The notes under the pieces were generated by a model. That model was not told the origin of the DNA, did no database searches, and saw only the letters and a list, made by a program, of their open reading frames with translations. From NCBI GenBank assembly GCA_029213195.1, contig JARGNI010000010.1, forward strand, positions 85,679 to 149,678: a stretch of DNA of 64,000 bases. The letters are read 5' to 3'. The stretch is from Verrucomicrobiales bacterium. Its GTDB lineage: Bacteria; Verrucomicrobiota; Verrucomicrobiia; Verrucomicrobiales; DEV007. Positions within the stretch are counted from its first letter, which is position 1. The number at the start of each line of letters is the position of its first letter. Below, one piece after another: positions 43,082 through 53,212 of the stretch. The translations under genes and the position numbers were made by a program.

Positions 43082-44683
43082 ATGTCCTCACCGGACGACA
43101 AAGCCATCCCGGTGGTCGACATCATTCTGCCGCTGGATCGCGGCGAAGAGGACTCCGCGAGGCGAAAAGCGGTCGCGCGAAAGCTCAAGATTCACCCGAA
43201 AAGGATCGTTGATCTCCGTTTGCGAAAACAATCTCTCGATGCCCGAAAACGGGATCTCAAAGTTCAGCTTCGATTCGAAGTCGGAGTCGATGCCCCGCTG
43301 CCCCCCGATGACCCCATCCAGATTTCTCTCCCGACGGTCCGAAAGAATGCTCCCACCGTGGTCATTGTCGGCAGCGGACCCGCAGGACTCTTTGCTGCCC
43401 TGACCGCACTCGAGAAAGGGTGGAAGCCTATCGTCCTCGAACGGGGAAAGGACGCTTCGGCTCGTCGCTTCGATCTCGCTCCCCTACTCCGACATGGAAC
43501 CGTCATCGAGGACTCCAACTACTGTTTTGGAGAAGGCGGAGCCGGAACCTTTTCCGATGGGAAACTCTACACCCGAGCCACCAAGCGGGGCCCAGTTCGC
43601 AAGGTCTACGAAGTCCTCGTCGCCCATGGAGCTCCCGAACAGATCCTGATCGACTCCCATCCTCACATCGGTTCCAACCTTCTCCCCAATGTCGTCAAGT
43701 CGATCCGGGAAAGCATCCGGGACGCCGGTGGCGAAGTCCGGTTCGAGTCCAAGGTGACCGACCTCGTTCTCGACGGAGGGAAATTCTCTTCCGTTGTTCT
43801 CAATGAGACCGAGGAACTCACCGGAGACGCGCTCATTCTTGCCACAGGACACTCGGCACGCGACATCTACCAGCTCCTGCAGCGCAAGGAGGTCCTTCTC
43901 GAACAGAAGCCTTTCGCAGTGGGCGTTCGCATCGAGCATCCCCAGCCTCTCATCGACAGCCTGCAGTATCACTACGAGCGCGGTCGCGAACGCCCCCGAA
44001 ATCTTCCCGCTGCGAGCTATTCCCTCGCCACCAAGATCCGAGACCGTGGCGTCCACTCCTTCTGCATGTGCCCCGGCGGTTTCATCGTCCCCGCGGCAAC
44101 CGAAAACGACGAGGTGGTTGTCAATGGGATGAGCCTCTCGAAACGGGACTCCCCCTACGCCAACAGTGGAATGGTCGTCACCGTGGAACCGGAAGATGTC
44201 GTCGATTTTCAGAAGGAGCATGGTGTTCTCGCCGGGATCGCCTTCCAGAAGGAACTGGAGCGAGCTGCCAAGATCGCGGGCGGTGGAGGCCAGGTCGCGC
44301 CCGGCCAGCGCGTCATCGACTTCCTTGCGAAGCGAGAATCCAGCTCCCTTCCCGAGACCAGCTACAAGCCAGGATTGAATCCTGCGCGACTCGACGAGAT
44401 CCTTCCCGCCTTCATCACCGACCGGATGAAGGAAGGCCTGGAACAGTTCGGGAGAAAGATGCGTGGCTACGTCACCGAGGAAGCCAACCTCATCGGATTC
44501 GAGACGAGAACAAGCTCCCCGGTGCGGATTCCTCGCAACCCGGAATCCCTCCAGCATCCCGAGATCGCCGGCCTCTTCCCCTGCGGGGAAGGAGCAGGCT
44601 TCGCCGGCGGCATTGTCAGTGCTGCGCTCGATGGGATGCGCTGTGCAGAAGCCCTCGAAGGGATTCCCGTGAAAACGCTTTGA
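43082..44683 (+). CDS. FAD-dependent oxidoreductase (COG2509 type)
   Basis: From ATG 43082 (MSSPDDKAIPVVDI) the 533-residue protein starts 1 bp after thiG ends, so the two are in one operon. An N-terminal ~95-residue domain (ARRKAVARKLKIHPKRI) precedes the Rossmann fold with VIVGSGPAGLFAALTAL near residue 95. Then come YCFGEGGAGTFSDGKLYTR, ILATGHSARD, and GLFPCGEGAGFAGGIVSAA at the C-terminal FAD site. Substrates are unknown. The pairing with thiG raises the idea that it replaces ThiO (glycine oxidase) function, but the family is different. Confidence 0.87.
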   Translation: MSSPDDKAIPVVDIILPLDRGEEDSARRKAVARKLKIHPKRIVDLRLRKQSLDARKRDLKVQLRFEVGVDAPLPPDDPIQISLPTVRKNAPTVVIVGSGPAGLFAALTALEKGWKPIVLERGKDASARRFDLAPLLRHGTVIEDSNYCFGEGGAGTFSDGKLYTRATKRGPVRKVYEVLVAHGAPEQILIDSHPHIGSNLLPNVVKSIRESIRDAGGEVRFESKVTDLVLDGGKFSSVVLNETEELTGDALILATGHSARDIYQLLQRKEVLLEQKPFAVGVRIEHPQPLIDSLQYHYERGRERPRNLPAASYSLATKIRDRGVHSFCMCPGGFIVPAATENDEVVVNGMSLSKRDSPYANSGMVVTVEPEDVVDFQKEHGVLAGIAFQKELERAAKIAGGGGQVAPGQRVIDFLAKRESSSLPETSYKPGLNPARLDEILPAFITDRMKEGLEQFGRKMRGYVTEEANLIGFETRTSSPVRIPRNPESLQHPEIAGLFPCGEGAGFAGGIVSAALDGMRCAEALEGIPVKTL

Positions 44684-44749
44684 TGTCCTCACGCAAGTCG
44701 GTCGTCTCCGAGCTTGGCGGATCGCCGCAGCACCCGCTACAAAAGAAGG

Positions 44750-46867
44750 ATGCGCTGGTTTCTACTGCTTGTTCTTGTATCCCTGTCGCCCTCACTCCGC
44801 GCCGAGTTTACTGCCGGCACCGCGAAGACGGACATCACCCCCAAGACACTCCCTGTCCTGGTGAACGGAGGAATGACGAGTCGATCGATCGATGTCGTCA
44901 AGGCTCCCGTGCACGCCCGATCTCTCGCTTTCTCGGATGGCGAAACCACGATCGTCATCGTCGTCGCTGACAGTTGCATGATGCCTCGCGACCTTCTCGA
45001 TCGTGCCAAGCAGATGGCCTCGGAAAAGTCCGGGATCCCGATGGATCACATTCTCATCTCCGCTACCCACACCCATACCGCGCCTTCCTGCATGGGAGCG
45101 CTGGGGACCGATGCGGATCCGGTCTATTCTCTCTTCCTGACCAAGAAACTCGTGGAGGCCATCCTCACTCCTCTCGAGGACATGCAGCCCGCTCGAATCG
45201 GCTGGGGCTCCATCGATGCTGCCGACTACACGGCCCTGCGACGCTGGGTCATCCATCCTGATTTCATGCAACTCGATCCCTTCGGAGCGAAGACGGTGCG
45301 CGCCAACATGCATGCCGCGACCAAGTGGGAGCAGGTCATCGGAAAGACCGGTCCGGAGGATCCCGAGTTGTCCATGATCTCGGTCCAGACGGCCGAGGGA
45401 AAACCGCTCGGCCTGCTCGCCAACTTCTCGATGCACTACTTCGGAGACCGTGACATCAGCCCGGACTATTTCGGACTCTTCTCGGATGGGATCCAGGAAG
45501 AGTTGGCGCCGGGTGATGATCAATTCGTCGCGATGATGTCCCATGGGTGCAGCGGCGACATCTGGCGGCATGACTACGAGAAAAGTTCCGACCGAAAATC
45601 CCAGCAAACGACAATCGAAGAGTATTCGCAGGGAATGATCGAGCTCGCTCTGAAGGCGATCGAGAAAATCGACTATGAGGTTCCGGAAACCATCTGCATG
45701 GCGGAGAAACGCATGACCCTCGCCTATCGCGTCCCCGGACCGGAGCGTCTTGCCTGGGCTGAGAATATGGTCGTAGCAATGGGTGACCGGCTTCCGAAAA
45801 CCAAGCCGGAAGTGTATGCCCGGGAACAGCTCATCCTCCACGAAAAACAGGAAACGGAGATCGTCGTCCAGGCTCTTCGCCTCGGAGATCGCATTGCGAT
45901 TGCGACCACCCCGAACGAGACCTACGCCATTTCCGGGCTCAAGATCAAGAATGCCAGTCCGGCACCCCACACCATGGTCATCGAGCTTGCCAATGGAGGG
46001 GATGGCTACATTCCTCCCCCCGAGCAGCACCTCCTCGGAGGCTACAACACCTGGCCGGCACGTTCCGCCGGGCTTCAGGTCGATGCCGAACCCATCATTG
46101 TTGAAACCGCGGTGGAACTGCTGGAGAAGGTAACCGCCCGTCCCCGTACCGATCGACGCCCTCGTCACGGGCCCGCCGCCCACCATCTCCTTTCTCTTTC
46201 TCCCGCCGCCTACTGGCGTCTCGACGAGTTTGCCGGACCACGAGCGATCGATTCTTCTCCGAATCATCGCGATGGAATTCTGGGTGCCCAGACGCTGTTC
46301 TTCCTTCCGGGGCCCCAGTCCGAAGCCTTCTCGCTCGGAGGAGCGAATCGCGCCGTTCATGTTGTCGAGTCACGCATCACCGCTCGCCTGCCGGGCCTCG
46401 ACACCAACGACTACACGGTGTCTCTCTGGTTCTGGAGTGGATCTCCTCCCGCCTCGATCGATGTTGCGGAGTGGCTTTTCTCCCGAAGGCATGTCGGAGG
46501 ATCTCTCGACGAGGGAGATCATATCGGTCTCCATGATGCCCCGGATGGAAATCGCTACCTTGCCCTCGTCAAGGAAGGCTCCGGACTGTCCTTTCTCGAA
46601 GCGGGAAAGATCGAGCGCTGGCAGTGGCACCACCTCGTCCTGGCACGCTCCCGGGGATCGGTCCATCTTTACCTCGACAGCGAGAAGCTGTATGTTTCGA
46701 GTGGTCGCCCTCTCTCATCCCCTTCATCGATCGAATTCTGCTTCGGAGGACCGAGCGAGGCGGGGAAAACCACTTTCGAGGGGCGTCTCGACGAGATCGC
46801 CGTCTTTGGACGAGCTCTCAGCGACGAGGAGTGCCAGAAAGTCTTTCAGGTCTCTACCGTCCCCTGA
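44750..46867 (+). CDS. Exported neutral-ceramidase-like hydrolase with C-terminal LamG domain
   Basis: From ATG 44750 the 705-residue product has a signal peptide (MRWFLLLVLVSLSPSLRA). Residues about 20-470 match the neutral/alkaline ceramidase-like N-terminal fold: AGTAKTDITPK, VVADSCMMPRD, LISATHTHTAPSCMG (zinc-binding His), and MSHGCSGDIWRHD. The last 210 residues form a concanavalin/LamG-like jelly roll (AYWRLDEFAGPRAIDSSPNHRDGIL, WQWHHLVLARSRG, LDEIAVFGRALSDEE) that probably binds sugar. Many such planctomycete and verrucomicrobial proteins have no proven ceramidase activity. Confidence 0.85.
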   Translation: MRWFLLLVLVSLSPSLRAEFTAGTAKTDITPKTLPVLVNGGMTSRSIDVVKAPVHARSLAFSDGETTIVIVVADSCMMPRDLLDRAKQMASEKSGIPMDHILISATHTHTAPSCMGALGTDADPVYSLFLTKKLVEAILTPLEDMQPARIGWGSIDAADYTALRRWVIHPDFMQLDPFGAKTVRANMHAATKWEQVIGKTGPEDPELSMISVQTAEGKPLGLLANFSMHYFGDRDISPDYFGLFSDGIQEELAPGDDQFVAMMSHGCSGDIWRHDYEKSSDRKSQQTTIEEYSQGMIELALKAIEKIDYEVPETICMAEKRMTLAYRVPGPERLAWAENMVVAMGDRLPKTKPEVYAREQLILHEKQETEIVVQALRLGDRIAIATTPNETYAISGLKIKNASPAPHTMVIELANGGDGYIPPPEQHLLGGYNTWPARSAGLQVDAEPIIVETAVELLEKVTARPRTDRRPRHGPAAHHLLSLSPAAYWRLDEFAGPRAIDSSPNHRDGILGAQTLFFLPGPQSEAFSLGGANRAVHVVESRITARLPGLDTNDYTVSLWFWSGSPPASIDVAEWLFSRRHVGGSLDEGDHIGLHDAPDGNRYLALVKEGSGLSFLEAGKIERWQWHHLVLARSRGSVHLYLDSEKLYVSSGRPLSSPSSIEFCFGGPSEAGKTTFEGRLDEIAVFGRALSDEECQKVFQVSTVP

Positions 46868-47057
46868 GCCGGGGCACTCATCCACTCTCGGAAGATCTCG
46901 AAGCCTCCGAATTCGATAGGGTTTCGTCTCGCTTCCTACAGGGTTGCAACACCCGGTTTCGGTAGAATTGCGAAATGGGGAACCAGGTGCGTCCGAAGGG
47001 GACCAAGGAATTTATTCTTTTAAATTATCATTATTATGGTATTTTTATATTCTGGAA

Positions 47058-48431
47058 ATGAATAATTCCAACTCTTCCAAGTTCATCTCAGCAATCTATC
47101 GCCCCGTCGACATTGCCGGATTGGTCTATGTCAGGATCGTTTTTGGCTTGATCATGCTCTGGGAAGTCTGGCGCTATTTCGAGCACAACCGAGTCTATCG
47201 ATACTGGATCGAGCCCGAATATCATTTTCCCTATCCCGGGTTCGAATGGCTCTCTCCACTGCCAGGAGACGGAATGAATTATCTTTTCGTCGGGCTGGGG
47301 CTGATGTCCGTTCTCATCATTCTCGGCCTCTTCTATCGTGTCGCCGCCGCTCTGTTCTCCATAGGTTTCATCTACATGTTTCTCCTGGAACAGGGACGCT
47401 ACCTGAACCATTTCTACCTGGTTTGCCTGCTCAGCTTCCTGGTCATTTTTCTGCCAGCCAATCGTGCGTTCTCCCTCGATTCCCGCTTTGGTTGGACCCG
47501 CCGCTCCGACACCTGCCCAGCCTGGACGATCTGGCTGCTTCGCTTCCAGATGGGGGTGGTTTACTTCTTCGGTGGGATTGCGAAGATCAACAGCGACTGG
47601 CTCGCAGGAGAACCTCTTCGCGATTGGCTCGGTGGCCGGGCCGACAAGCCTGTCGTCGGAGAATACCTCACCTCTGAATTCGTCGTCATGACTCTCTCGT
47701 GGGGCGGCATGCTCTACGATCTGCTCATCCCCTTCCTTCTTCTCTGGAGACCCACACGAATTCCAGCCTTTCTCGTGACCCTGTTTTTTCACCTCAGCAA
47801 TGCATTTCTCTGGAACATCGGGATCTTCCCTTGGTTTTCCATCGCGATGAGTGCGGTCTTTTTCGCCCCTTCGTGGCCCCGAAAACTGTTCTTCCTCCCC
47901 AAAGTGGGAATCCCGCCGGCATTGCCGCTCCCGCGGCACGCACTGTTGGCCACCGTTCTTCTCTCGGCATTTTGTCTCTCCCAAGTCACGATTCCCCTTC
48001 GCCACTGGGTCTATCCCGGCGCAGTCGTCTGGACGGAACAGGGGCATCGCTTCTCTTGGCGCATGAAACTGCGAAGTCGCGACGGACTAACCAATTTTCA
48101 TCTCATCGAAAAAGACACGGGGCGTATTCACTCGATCGATCCCTATGAATACCTTGAACCATGGCAGGTGGAGGAAACCGACACGAACCCGGATATGATG
48201 TTGCGGTTCGCGAGAATCCTCAAAGACGACTTCAAAGAAAAACATGGGAAGGAAGTTTCAGTTCACGCCCATTCCGTGATCTCGATCAATGGCCGTCCGG
48301 ATCAGACCTATTTCAGCGCGGAACTCGATCTCACCGAGATCACCGCTTGGGACCTGCGTCACCGGTGGATGTATCCTTTCAGTAAGAACCGTGAACCGGC
48401 TCCCGAATCGAACTCTCTCGTCCTCGATTAG
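47058..48431 (+). CDS. HTTM / vitamin K-dependent gamma-carboxylase-like membrane protein
   Basis: From ATG 47058 the 457-residue protein has eight or nine hydrophobic segments and then a soluble tail. [25 protein letters not shown], near residues 170-195, matches the horizontally transferred transmembrane (HTTM) region of gamma-glutamyl carboxylases, in which this Lys is important. [32 protein letters not shown] is another shared block. The soluble part ([20 protein letters not shown]) is the carboxylase tail. Carboxylation of a protein substrate is possible but unproven. The upstream 190 bp are AT-rich near 47010-47057 and hold no gene. Confidence 0.85.
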   Translation: MNNSNSSKFISAIYRPVDIAGLVYVRIVFGLIMLWEVWRYFEHNRVYRYWIEPEYHFPYPGFEWLSPLPGDGMNYLFVGLGLMSVLIILGLFYRVAAALFSIGFIYMFLLEQGRYLNHFYLVCLLSFLVIFLPANRAFSLDSRFGWTRRSDTCPAWTIWLLRFQMGVVYFFGGIAKINSDWLAGEPLRDWLGGRADKPVVGEYLTSEFVVMTLSWGGMLYDLLIPFLLLWRPTRIPAFLVTLFFHLSNAFLWNIGIFPWFSIAMSAVFFAPSWPRKLFFLPKVGIPPALPLPRHALLATVLLSAFCLSQVTIPLRHWVYPGAVVWTEQGHRFSWRMKLRSRDGLTNFHLIEKDTGRIHSIDPYEYLEPWQVEETDTNPDMMLRFARILKDDFKEKHGKEVSVHAHSVISINGRPDQTYFSAELDLTEITAWDLRHRWMYPFSKNREPAPESNSLVLD

Positions 48432-48514
48432 GGCTCCTCCCAGATTCTGTTCCCATTTACTTTCCGACAAAGCCGTTGCCAAAGAAGCGATTCTGGGACA
48501 ACACTCTTACGTAT

Positions 48515-49225
48515 ATGGGCAGAGCATTCGAATATCGACGCGCTTCGAAAGAGGCACGATGGGACAAAATGTCGAAAGTCTTTCCGAAGATCGGAAAGGC
48601 GATCACGATGGCGGTGAAGGACGGCGGGCCAGATCCTGATTCGAATCCCAAGCTGAGACTCCTCATCCAGAATGCCAAGGCAGCGAACATGCCGAAGGAC
48701 AATGTCGCGGCCGCGATCAAGCGGGCCGAAGGCAAGGATGCGATCGACATCACCGAGATCAACTACGAGGGCAAAGGTCCCCACGGAGTCATGGTCTTTG
48801 TGGAGTGCGCCACTGACAACACGAACCGCTCCGTAGCCAACATCAAAACGATCTTCAACAAAGGAGGCGGCCAGATGCTTCCCAGTGGATCGCTCGACTT
48901 TCTTTTTGATCGAAAGGCAGTCGTCGAATTTGAGATTCCCGAAGGAAAAGAGATCGATGAGATCGAGCTGGATCTGATCGATCACGGCCTCGAGGAGCTC
49001 GAAGTCAACGAGGGCATGGCCTATGCTTACGCCGATTTTACCGATTTCGGAAAGCTGACCTCGGGATTTGAAGAGCTCGGAATCGAGTTCAAGAAAGCCT
49101 CGCCCCAGCGCATCCCGTCCAATCCCCAGGATTTCACCGAGGAGCAGATGAACGAAATCGAGGAGCTCATCGACAAGCTGGAAGACGACGAAGATGTCCA
49201 GGCCGTGTTCACCAACGTGAACTGA
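48515..49225 (+). CDS. YebC/PmpR family DNA-binding regulatory protein
   Basis: The 236-residue protein starts [30 protein letters not shown], the N-terminal form common outside proteobacteria. [20 protein letters not shown] and [36 protein letters not shown] are the conserved blocks, followed by [16 protein letters not shown]. Members bind DNA as transcription factors or assist translation through polyproline stretches. The frame extends 13 codons upstream to 48476, without resemblance to the family. It is downstream of the HTTM gene by 83 bp. Confidence 0.93.
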   Translation: MGRAFEYRRASKEARWDKMSKVFPKIGKAITMAVKDGGPDPDSNPKLRLLIQNAKAANMPKDNVAAAIKRAEGKDAIDITEINYEGKGPHGVMVFVECATDNTNRSVANIKTIFNKGGGQMLPSGSLDFLFDRKAVVEFEIPEGKEIDEIELDLIDHGLEELEVNEGMAYAYADFTDFGKLTSGFEELGIEFKKASPQRIPSNPQDFTEEQMNEIEELIDKLEDDEDVQAVFTNVN

Positions 49226-49307
49226 TCTGGCTCGCCCTTCCCCACCACGGCGCAATCTCGTTCGGGTTTCGGCTTCCCCTCAATCGGGGAATTCGTATTC
49301 TCGAAGT

Positions 49308-52300
49308 ATGCTTCGATGTCTCGCCGGTCTTTTTTGCCTCTCTTGTCTCGTCGCCCCCCCGGTCCTGAATGGGGAGGAAACTCGGTCACCCACTGAGGTG
49401 ATCGACCTGCTCGAACCCGCGCTCGCCGAGACTTTCGTCCAGCATCTCAACGAGAAAGCCTCTCTCTCGACTTCGTTTCCCGAGGTCTGGACAAGGACCG
49501 AGGCCGGAAATCTCCGGGTCACCGGGAAAGGCCTCGGTTATCTCCGAACCCGGGAGAACTTCCGCGACTATCATCTCGTCTGTGAGTATCGTTGGTCCGA
49601 GCGGACGTTTTCCGGCCGTGCCGATCGCGCGAGGGACGGTGGAATTCTTCTCCAGATCACAGGAGAAGATGGTGCGTTTCACGGCACCTGGGCGGCCTGC
49701 CTCCAGGCGCAGTTGATCGAGGGAGGCTCGGGAGACATGATCGCTCTCCCCACGAAGGCGACACCTTCTCGATTCGAATCGACCGCCAGCCTCCAGGATC
49801 TTCCCATCTGGACTCCGGATGGCGAGACGGTCACGTTTCCCCTCGAGGGAAAGAGCGTTGCCCACCTCGGTTGGAGGAACCGCAGCGAGAACTGGAAGGA
49901 CGTGAAAGGTTTCCGCGGCGAGTTGGATGTGGAGAATCCACCGGGAAACTGGAATCGTCTCGAAGTCATCGCCCATGGCGACACCCTCGAGTATCGCGTC
50001 AATGGAGAGGTCGTGAATCGTGCAAATTCCGTTTTCCCAAACTCCGGAGGGATCGGTCTGCAAACCGAGTTCGCCGCCTATGAAATCCGGCGAATGGAGC
50101 TGCACCCACTCAACTCCTACAAGGAGAAATGGTCGGAAGCAGTCGCCTCTACGGACATGGGATACAGCATCACCGGCGAGAGCATTCTCCCCCGTGAGCT
50201 TCCCCTCTCTCCCACCGAGAGCCAGCGGCTCTGGGAAATCGATGGAGACTACGAGATCGAGCTGGTCGCAGCCGAGCCACTGACCTGTGATCCGGTCGAT
50301 GTCGTCTGGGATGCCCAGGGGCGAATGTTCGTCGCCGAAATGGGCGACTACCCCCTCCCCGTCGATGAGGGCGACTATCTTTCCCGGATTCGACTGCTCA
50401 AGGACCAGAACGGAGATGGAGTCATGGATGAGGCGGTCACCTGGGCTGAGAATCTCGATCATGTCCAGGGCCTGCTTCCGCTCCGTGATGGCATTCTCGC
50501 AACGACTCGAACCGCGATCTTGTTTCTGCGCGATACGAATGGCGATGATCGCGCCGACGAGCGAACGGTTCTCTTCGAGAGCAACGAACCTCGACACAAT
50601 CAGCTCCAGATCTCGAGTCCACGATGGGGTCTCGATCATCACATCTATTTCAGCAACGGACTCGATGGCAAACAGATCTACCCGGCGGATGATCCTGACA
50701 AAGTCACCGAGTTCACCCGTCTCAACCTCCGCTACGATCCCCGTAGCGGCGCGATCAAACCTGCCACCGGGGTCGGGCAATATGGAGGCACGATCGACGC
50801 CTTTGGCCGTCACTTTTTCTGCAGTAACCGGAACCCCGCCGTCTTTGCCGTGATGCCGCTCGAGGCAGTTCGACGCAACCCGCTTGCCGCCATCCAGGTG
50901 GGTCACGAAGACATCCAGCCCCAGGCGGCACCGGTCCGCCCGATCGCCCTCAGTCACACGACCTCTTCGGCCCATGCCGGCACCCATACGGCGGCCTGTG
51001 GACTCGGAGTCTACACCGGTGACCTCCTCCCCGACCTCCGGGGAGATCTTTTTGTCTGCGACCCGACAGCCCAGTTGGTGACGCGCAATCATATGGTTCC
51101 TGCCGGTGCCAGCTTCGTGGCCGAACGAGTCGGAGACGATCGGGAATTCCTTGCTTCCGGCGACGAGTGGGCGCGCCCAGTCCAGGTTCGCAATGGTCCG
51201 GACGGAGCCCTCTACATCGTCGATATGTATCGTCGCTTCATCGATCACTCCCGTTTCTTTCCGGAGGATTTTGCAGAATCCCACTACATGCGGGCAGGGT
51301 TTGACCAGGGTCGGATCTGGCGACTCGTTCCGAAAGGAAAAGAGCCCCGCTCGATCGAACCGTTGCCGGATTCGAGCCGCGATCTGGTCTCCCTGCTCGA
51401 TCATCCCAACAACTGGCATCGCACCCACGCCCAGCGGCTTCTCCTTGAACAAGACGAAGAAAAACCTGTCGAGAGCGTCGCAGCCCTGCTCGATCCGGAC
51501 AAGGGCCCGGAAGTGAACGTGCGAGCCCTCTGGACGCTCGTCGGCTGGGGCGAGTTGACGTCCATGCAAGCCGAGCAGGCTCTCCAATCCGATCATTCCG
51601 AAGTTGTTGAGAACGCCGTCCTTGCCATCCACCAGGCCGGGCTCGCCGCGGAAATGAGCGAAGCGCTCTTCTTCGCCCCTTTCCATGACCATCCTCGGGC
51701 CCAGTTTCTCTCCCTCTGTCTCTTTCCCGAGATTCCCCGGGATTCAAAGGAACTGGCAACGGCCCTGGAGCAGTCACCGGAGAATCGGTGGCTCGCCAAG
51801 GCGATCTTGTCTTCCGAAGGAGAACAGATCTCGACCATACTCCCTCTTCTCGTAACGGCCCTCGGAGAAAACTCGAATGCCAAGGCTACCGCCGGGATCT
51901 CGGCATCGAAGTCGCTCCTGCAGGATTACACTCGCTATTTCGCAGCCACCGTGGAACCGAAGGTTCTCGACCAAGGCCTCTCCCTCCTCGAAGGCGAACC
52001 CTCCTGGTGGCGGTTTGCGATGGTGACCGGTCTCTCGGAAGGACTTCGGCAGAGGAAAGATGATTTCCGGAGTCTCTCCGCGCTTACCCGCAACGAGGCT
52101 ACCTTTCCGGCAGCTGCGCACCTGACCCGAATTCTGACCAACGCTTCGGAGGTGGCACAAGATGCGACGGCAAAAGAAGCGGACCGCATTGCCGCCCTCT
52201 CTCTCGTGGCTCAGTTGCCGCTCGACGAGAAACTCCCTCTTGTCGAAAAACTGATCGACCTGAAGGAATCCCCGGCCATCCAGGCCGCGGCCTGCCAGAC

Positions 52301-53012
52301 CCTCAGCCGGGATCCCCGGGAGAAAGTCGCCGATTTCTTCTTTGCCCGATGGCAGGATCTCGCGCCCACTCCGCGACGAGAAGCGCTGACCCTGATCACT
52401 TCCAACACCAAGACCGGGCTCGCTCTCATGAGGCGAATGGAGGCTGGCGAAATCAGCCCCTCCCTGATGCCCCCCATGACTCGCTGGTCCTACGGGCGTT
52501 CCTCGAACGAGGAAATCAAGAACCTTGCGCAAAAGCTCTTTGGTCAAACGGCAAGCGATCGCGCGGAACTCATCTCGCAGTATCGCGACGAAATCCAGTC
52601 TCTTGCAGGAGATTCGACTCGTGGCAAAGAGATTTTCGCGAAAGCGGCCTGCATCACCTGTCATGAATTTGGGGGAACCGGAGTCGCCGTGGGGCCCTCC
52701 CTCGACGACATCAAGGCGAAACCGCCGGAAGCGATTCTCACCGATATCCTCGATCCCAACCGCGCGGTCGAAGAGCGATGGACTGCGACCAGTGTCCAAA
52801 CACGCCAAGAAACGGTTTTCTCCGGGATCCTCTCAGCCGAGGATGCCGCCGGCGTCACCGTGAGGATGCCGGGCGGGAGCGAACAAACGATCTCGAGACA
52901 GGATATTGTGGCACTCCAAACCTCCGGGCTCTCGCTCATGCCTGTCGGCCTGGAAGCGGCTCTCCCAGCGCAGGATATGGCTGATCTGATCGCGTATTTG
53001 AAAGAGCGTTAG
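49308..53012 (+). CDS. Exported DUF1080-like / PVC-type dehydrogenase / HEAT / cytochrome c fusion
   Basis: The 1234-residue protein has a signal peptide (MLRCLAGLFCLSCLVAPPVL). Residues about 50-275 are a DUF1080-like jelly roll (FRDYHLVCEYRWSERTF, GNWNRLEVIAHGDTLEYRVNGEVV). Residues about 305-720 form the membrane-bound-dehydrogenase propeller (WDAQGRMFVAEMGDYP, LLKDQNGDGVMDEAVTWAENL, GPDGALYIVDMYRRFIDH). A HEAT-like helical region follows, and a cytochrome c domain has CITCHEFGGTG near residue 1115. It probably oxidises or cleaves a sugar polymer outside the inner membrane. Domain activities are inferred from family. Confidence 0.9.
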   Translation: MLRCLAGLFCLSCLVAPPVLNGEETRSPTEVIDLLEPALAETFVQHLNEKASLSTSFPEVWTRTEAGNLRVTGKGLGYLRTRENFRDYHLVCEYRWSERTFSGRADRARDGGILLQITGEDGAFHGTWAACLQAQLIEGGSGDMIALPTKATPSRFESTASLQDLPIWTPDGETVTFPLEGKSVAHLGWRNRSENWKDVKGFRGELDVENPPGNWNRLEVIAHGDTLEYRVNGEVVNRANSVFPNSGGIGLQTEFAAYEIRRMELHPLNSYKEKWSEAVASTDMGYSITGESILPRELPLSPTESQRLWEIDGDYEIELVAAEPLTCDPVDVVWDAQGRMFVAEMGDYPLPVDEGDYLSRIRLLKDQNGDGVMDEAVTWAENLDHVQGLLPLRDGILATTRTAILFLRDTNGDDRADERTVLFESNEPRHNQLQISSPRWGLDHHIYFSNGLDGKQIYPADDPDKVTEFTRLNLRYDPRSGAIKPATGVGQYGGTIDAFGRHFFCSNRNPAVFAVMPLEAVRRNPLAAIQVGHEDIQPQAAPVRPIALSHTTSSAHAGTHTAACGLGVYTGDLLPDLRGDLFVCDPTAQLVTRNHMVPAGASFVAERVGDDREFLASGDEWARPVQVRNGPDGALYIVDMYRRFIDHSRFFPEDFAESHYMRAGFDQGRIWRLVPKGKEPRSIEPLPDSSRDLVSLLDHPNNWHRTHAQRLLLEQDEEKPVESVAALLDPDKGPEVNVRALWTLVGWGELTSMQAEQALQSDHSEVVENAVLAIHQAGLAAEMSEALFFAPFHDHPRAQFLSLCLFPEIPRDSKELATALEQSPENRWLAKAILSSEGEQISTILPLLVTALGENSNAKATAGISASKSLLQDYTRYFAATVEPKVLDQGLSLLEGEPSWWRFAMVTGLSEGLRQRKDDFRSLSALTRNEATFPAAAHLTRILTNASEVAQDATAKEADRIAALSLVAQLPLDEKLPLVEKLIDLKESPAIQAAACQTLSRDPREKVADFFFARWQDLAPTPRREALTLITSNTKTGLALMRRMEAGEISPSLMPPMTRWSYGRSSNEEIKNLAQKLFGQTASDRAELISQYRDEIQSLAGDSTRGKEIFAKAACITCHEFGGTGVAVGPSLDDIKAKPPEAILTDILDPNRAVEERWTATSVQTRQETVFSGILSAEDAAGVTVRMPGGSEQTISRQDIVALQTSGLSLMPVGLEAALPAQDMADLIAYLKER

Positions 53013-53085
53013 CGATCCTGAAGGCTCAGGCAAACCCCTTGCGATCTCAGGTGAGCCATCGTATGTTTTGGGGTCTGTCGTGTCT

Positions 53086-53163
53086 GAACAGTTCGGTTCT
53101 CCGGTTCTGTTCGCCCTTCGGCTACTGCCAGCCGAAACCTCATCTCGATCCACCATGGATCGA
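53086..53163. repeat. Three consecutive inverted repeats before tamB
   Basis: In the 200-bp gap upstream of tamB there are three stems in a row: GAACAG/CTGTTC (53086 and 53107), TTCGGCT-ACTGCC-AGCCGAA (53117-53136), and TCGATCCA-CCA-TGGATCGA (53145-53163). The last two are perfect. No T tract follows. The gap holds no gene that I can see; the array could be a structured RNA leader or an intergenic repeat element. Confidence 0.5.
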
Positions 53164-53212
53164 ATCTTGCGTTCTCTTCTGTGAGATCGTTCGCCGACAC
53201 GTAATCTGATAG

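Noticed and set aside
44714..44749. GGCG-rich stem (GGCGGATCGCC) before the ceramidase gene as another palindromic repeat
   Set aside because: Arms are only four to five bases and the flanks do not match the other family members well.
49386..51692. 768-codon minus-strand open frame
   Set aside because: Antisense to the dehydrogenase fusion; no recognisable domain or leader.
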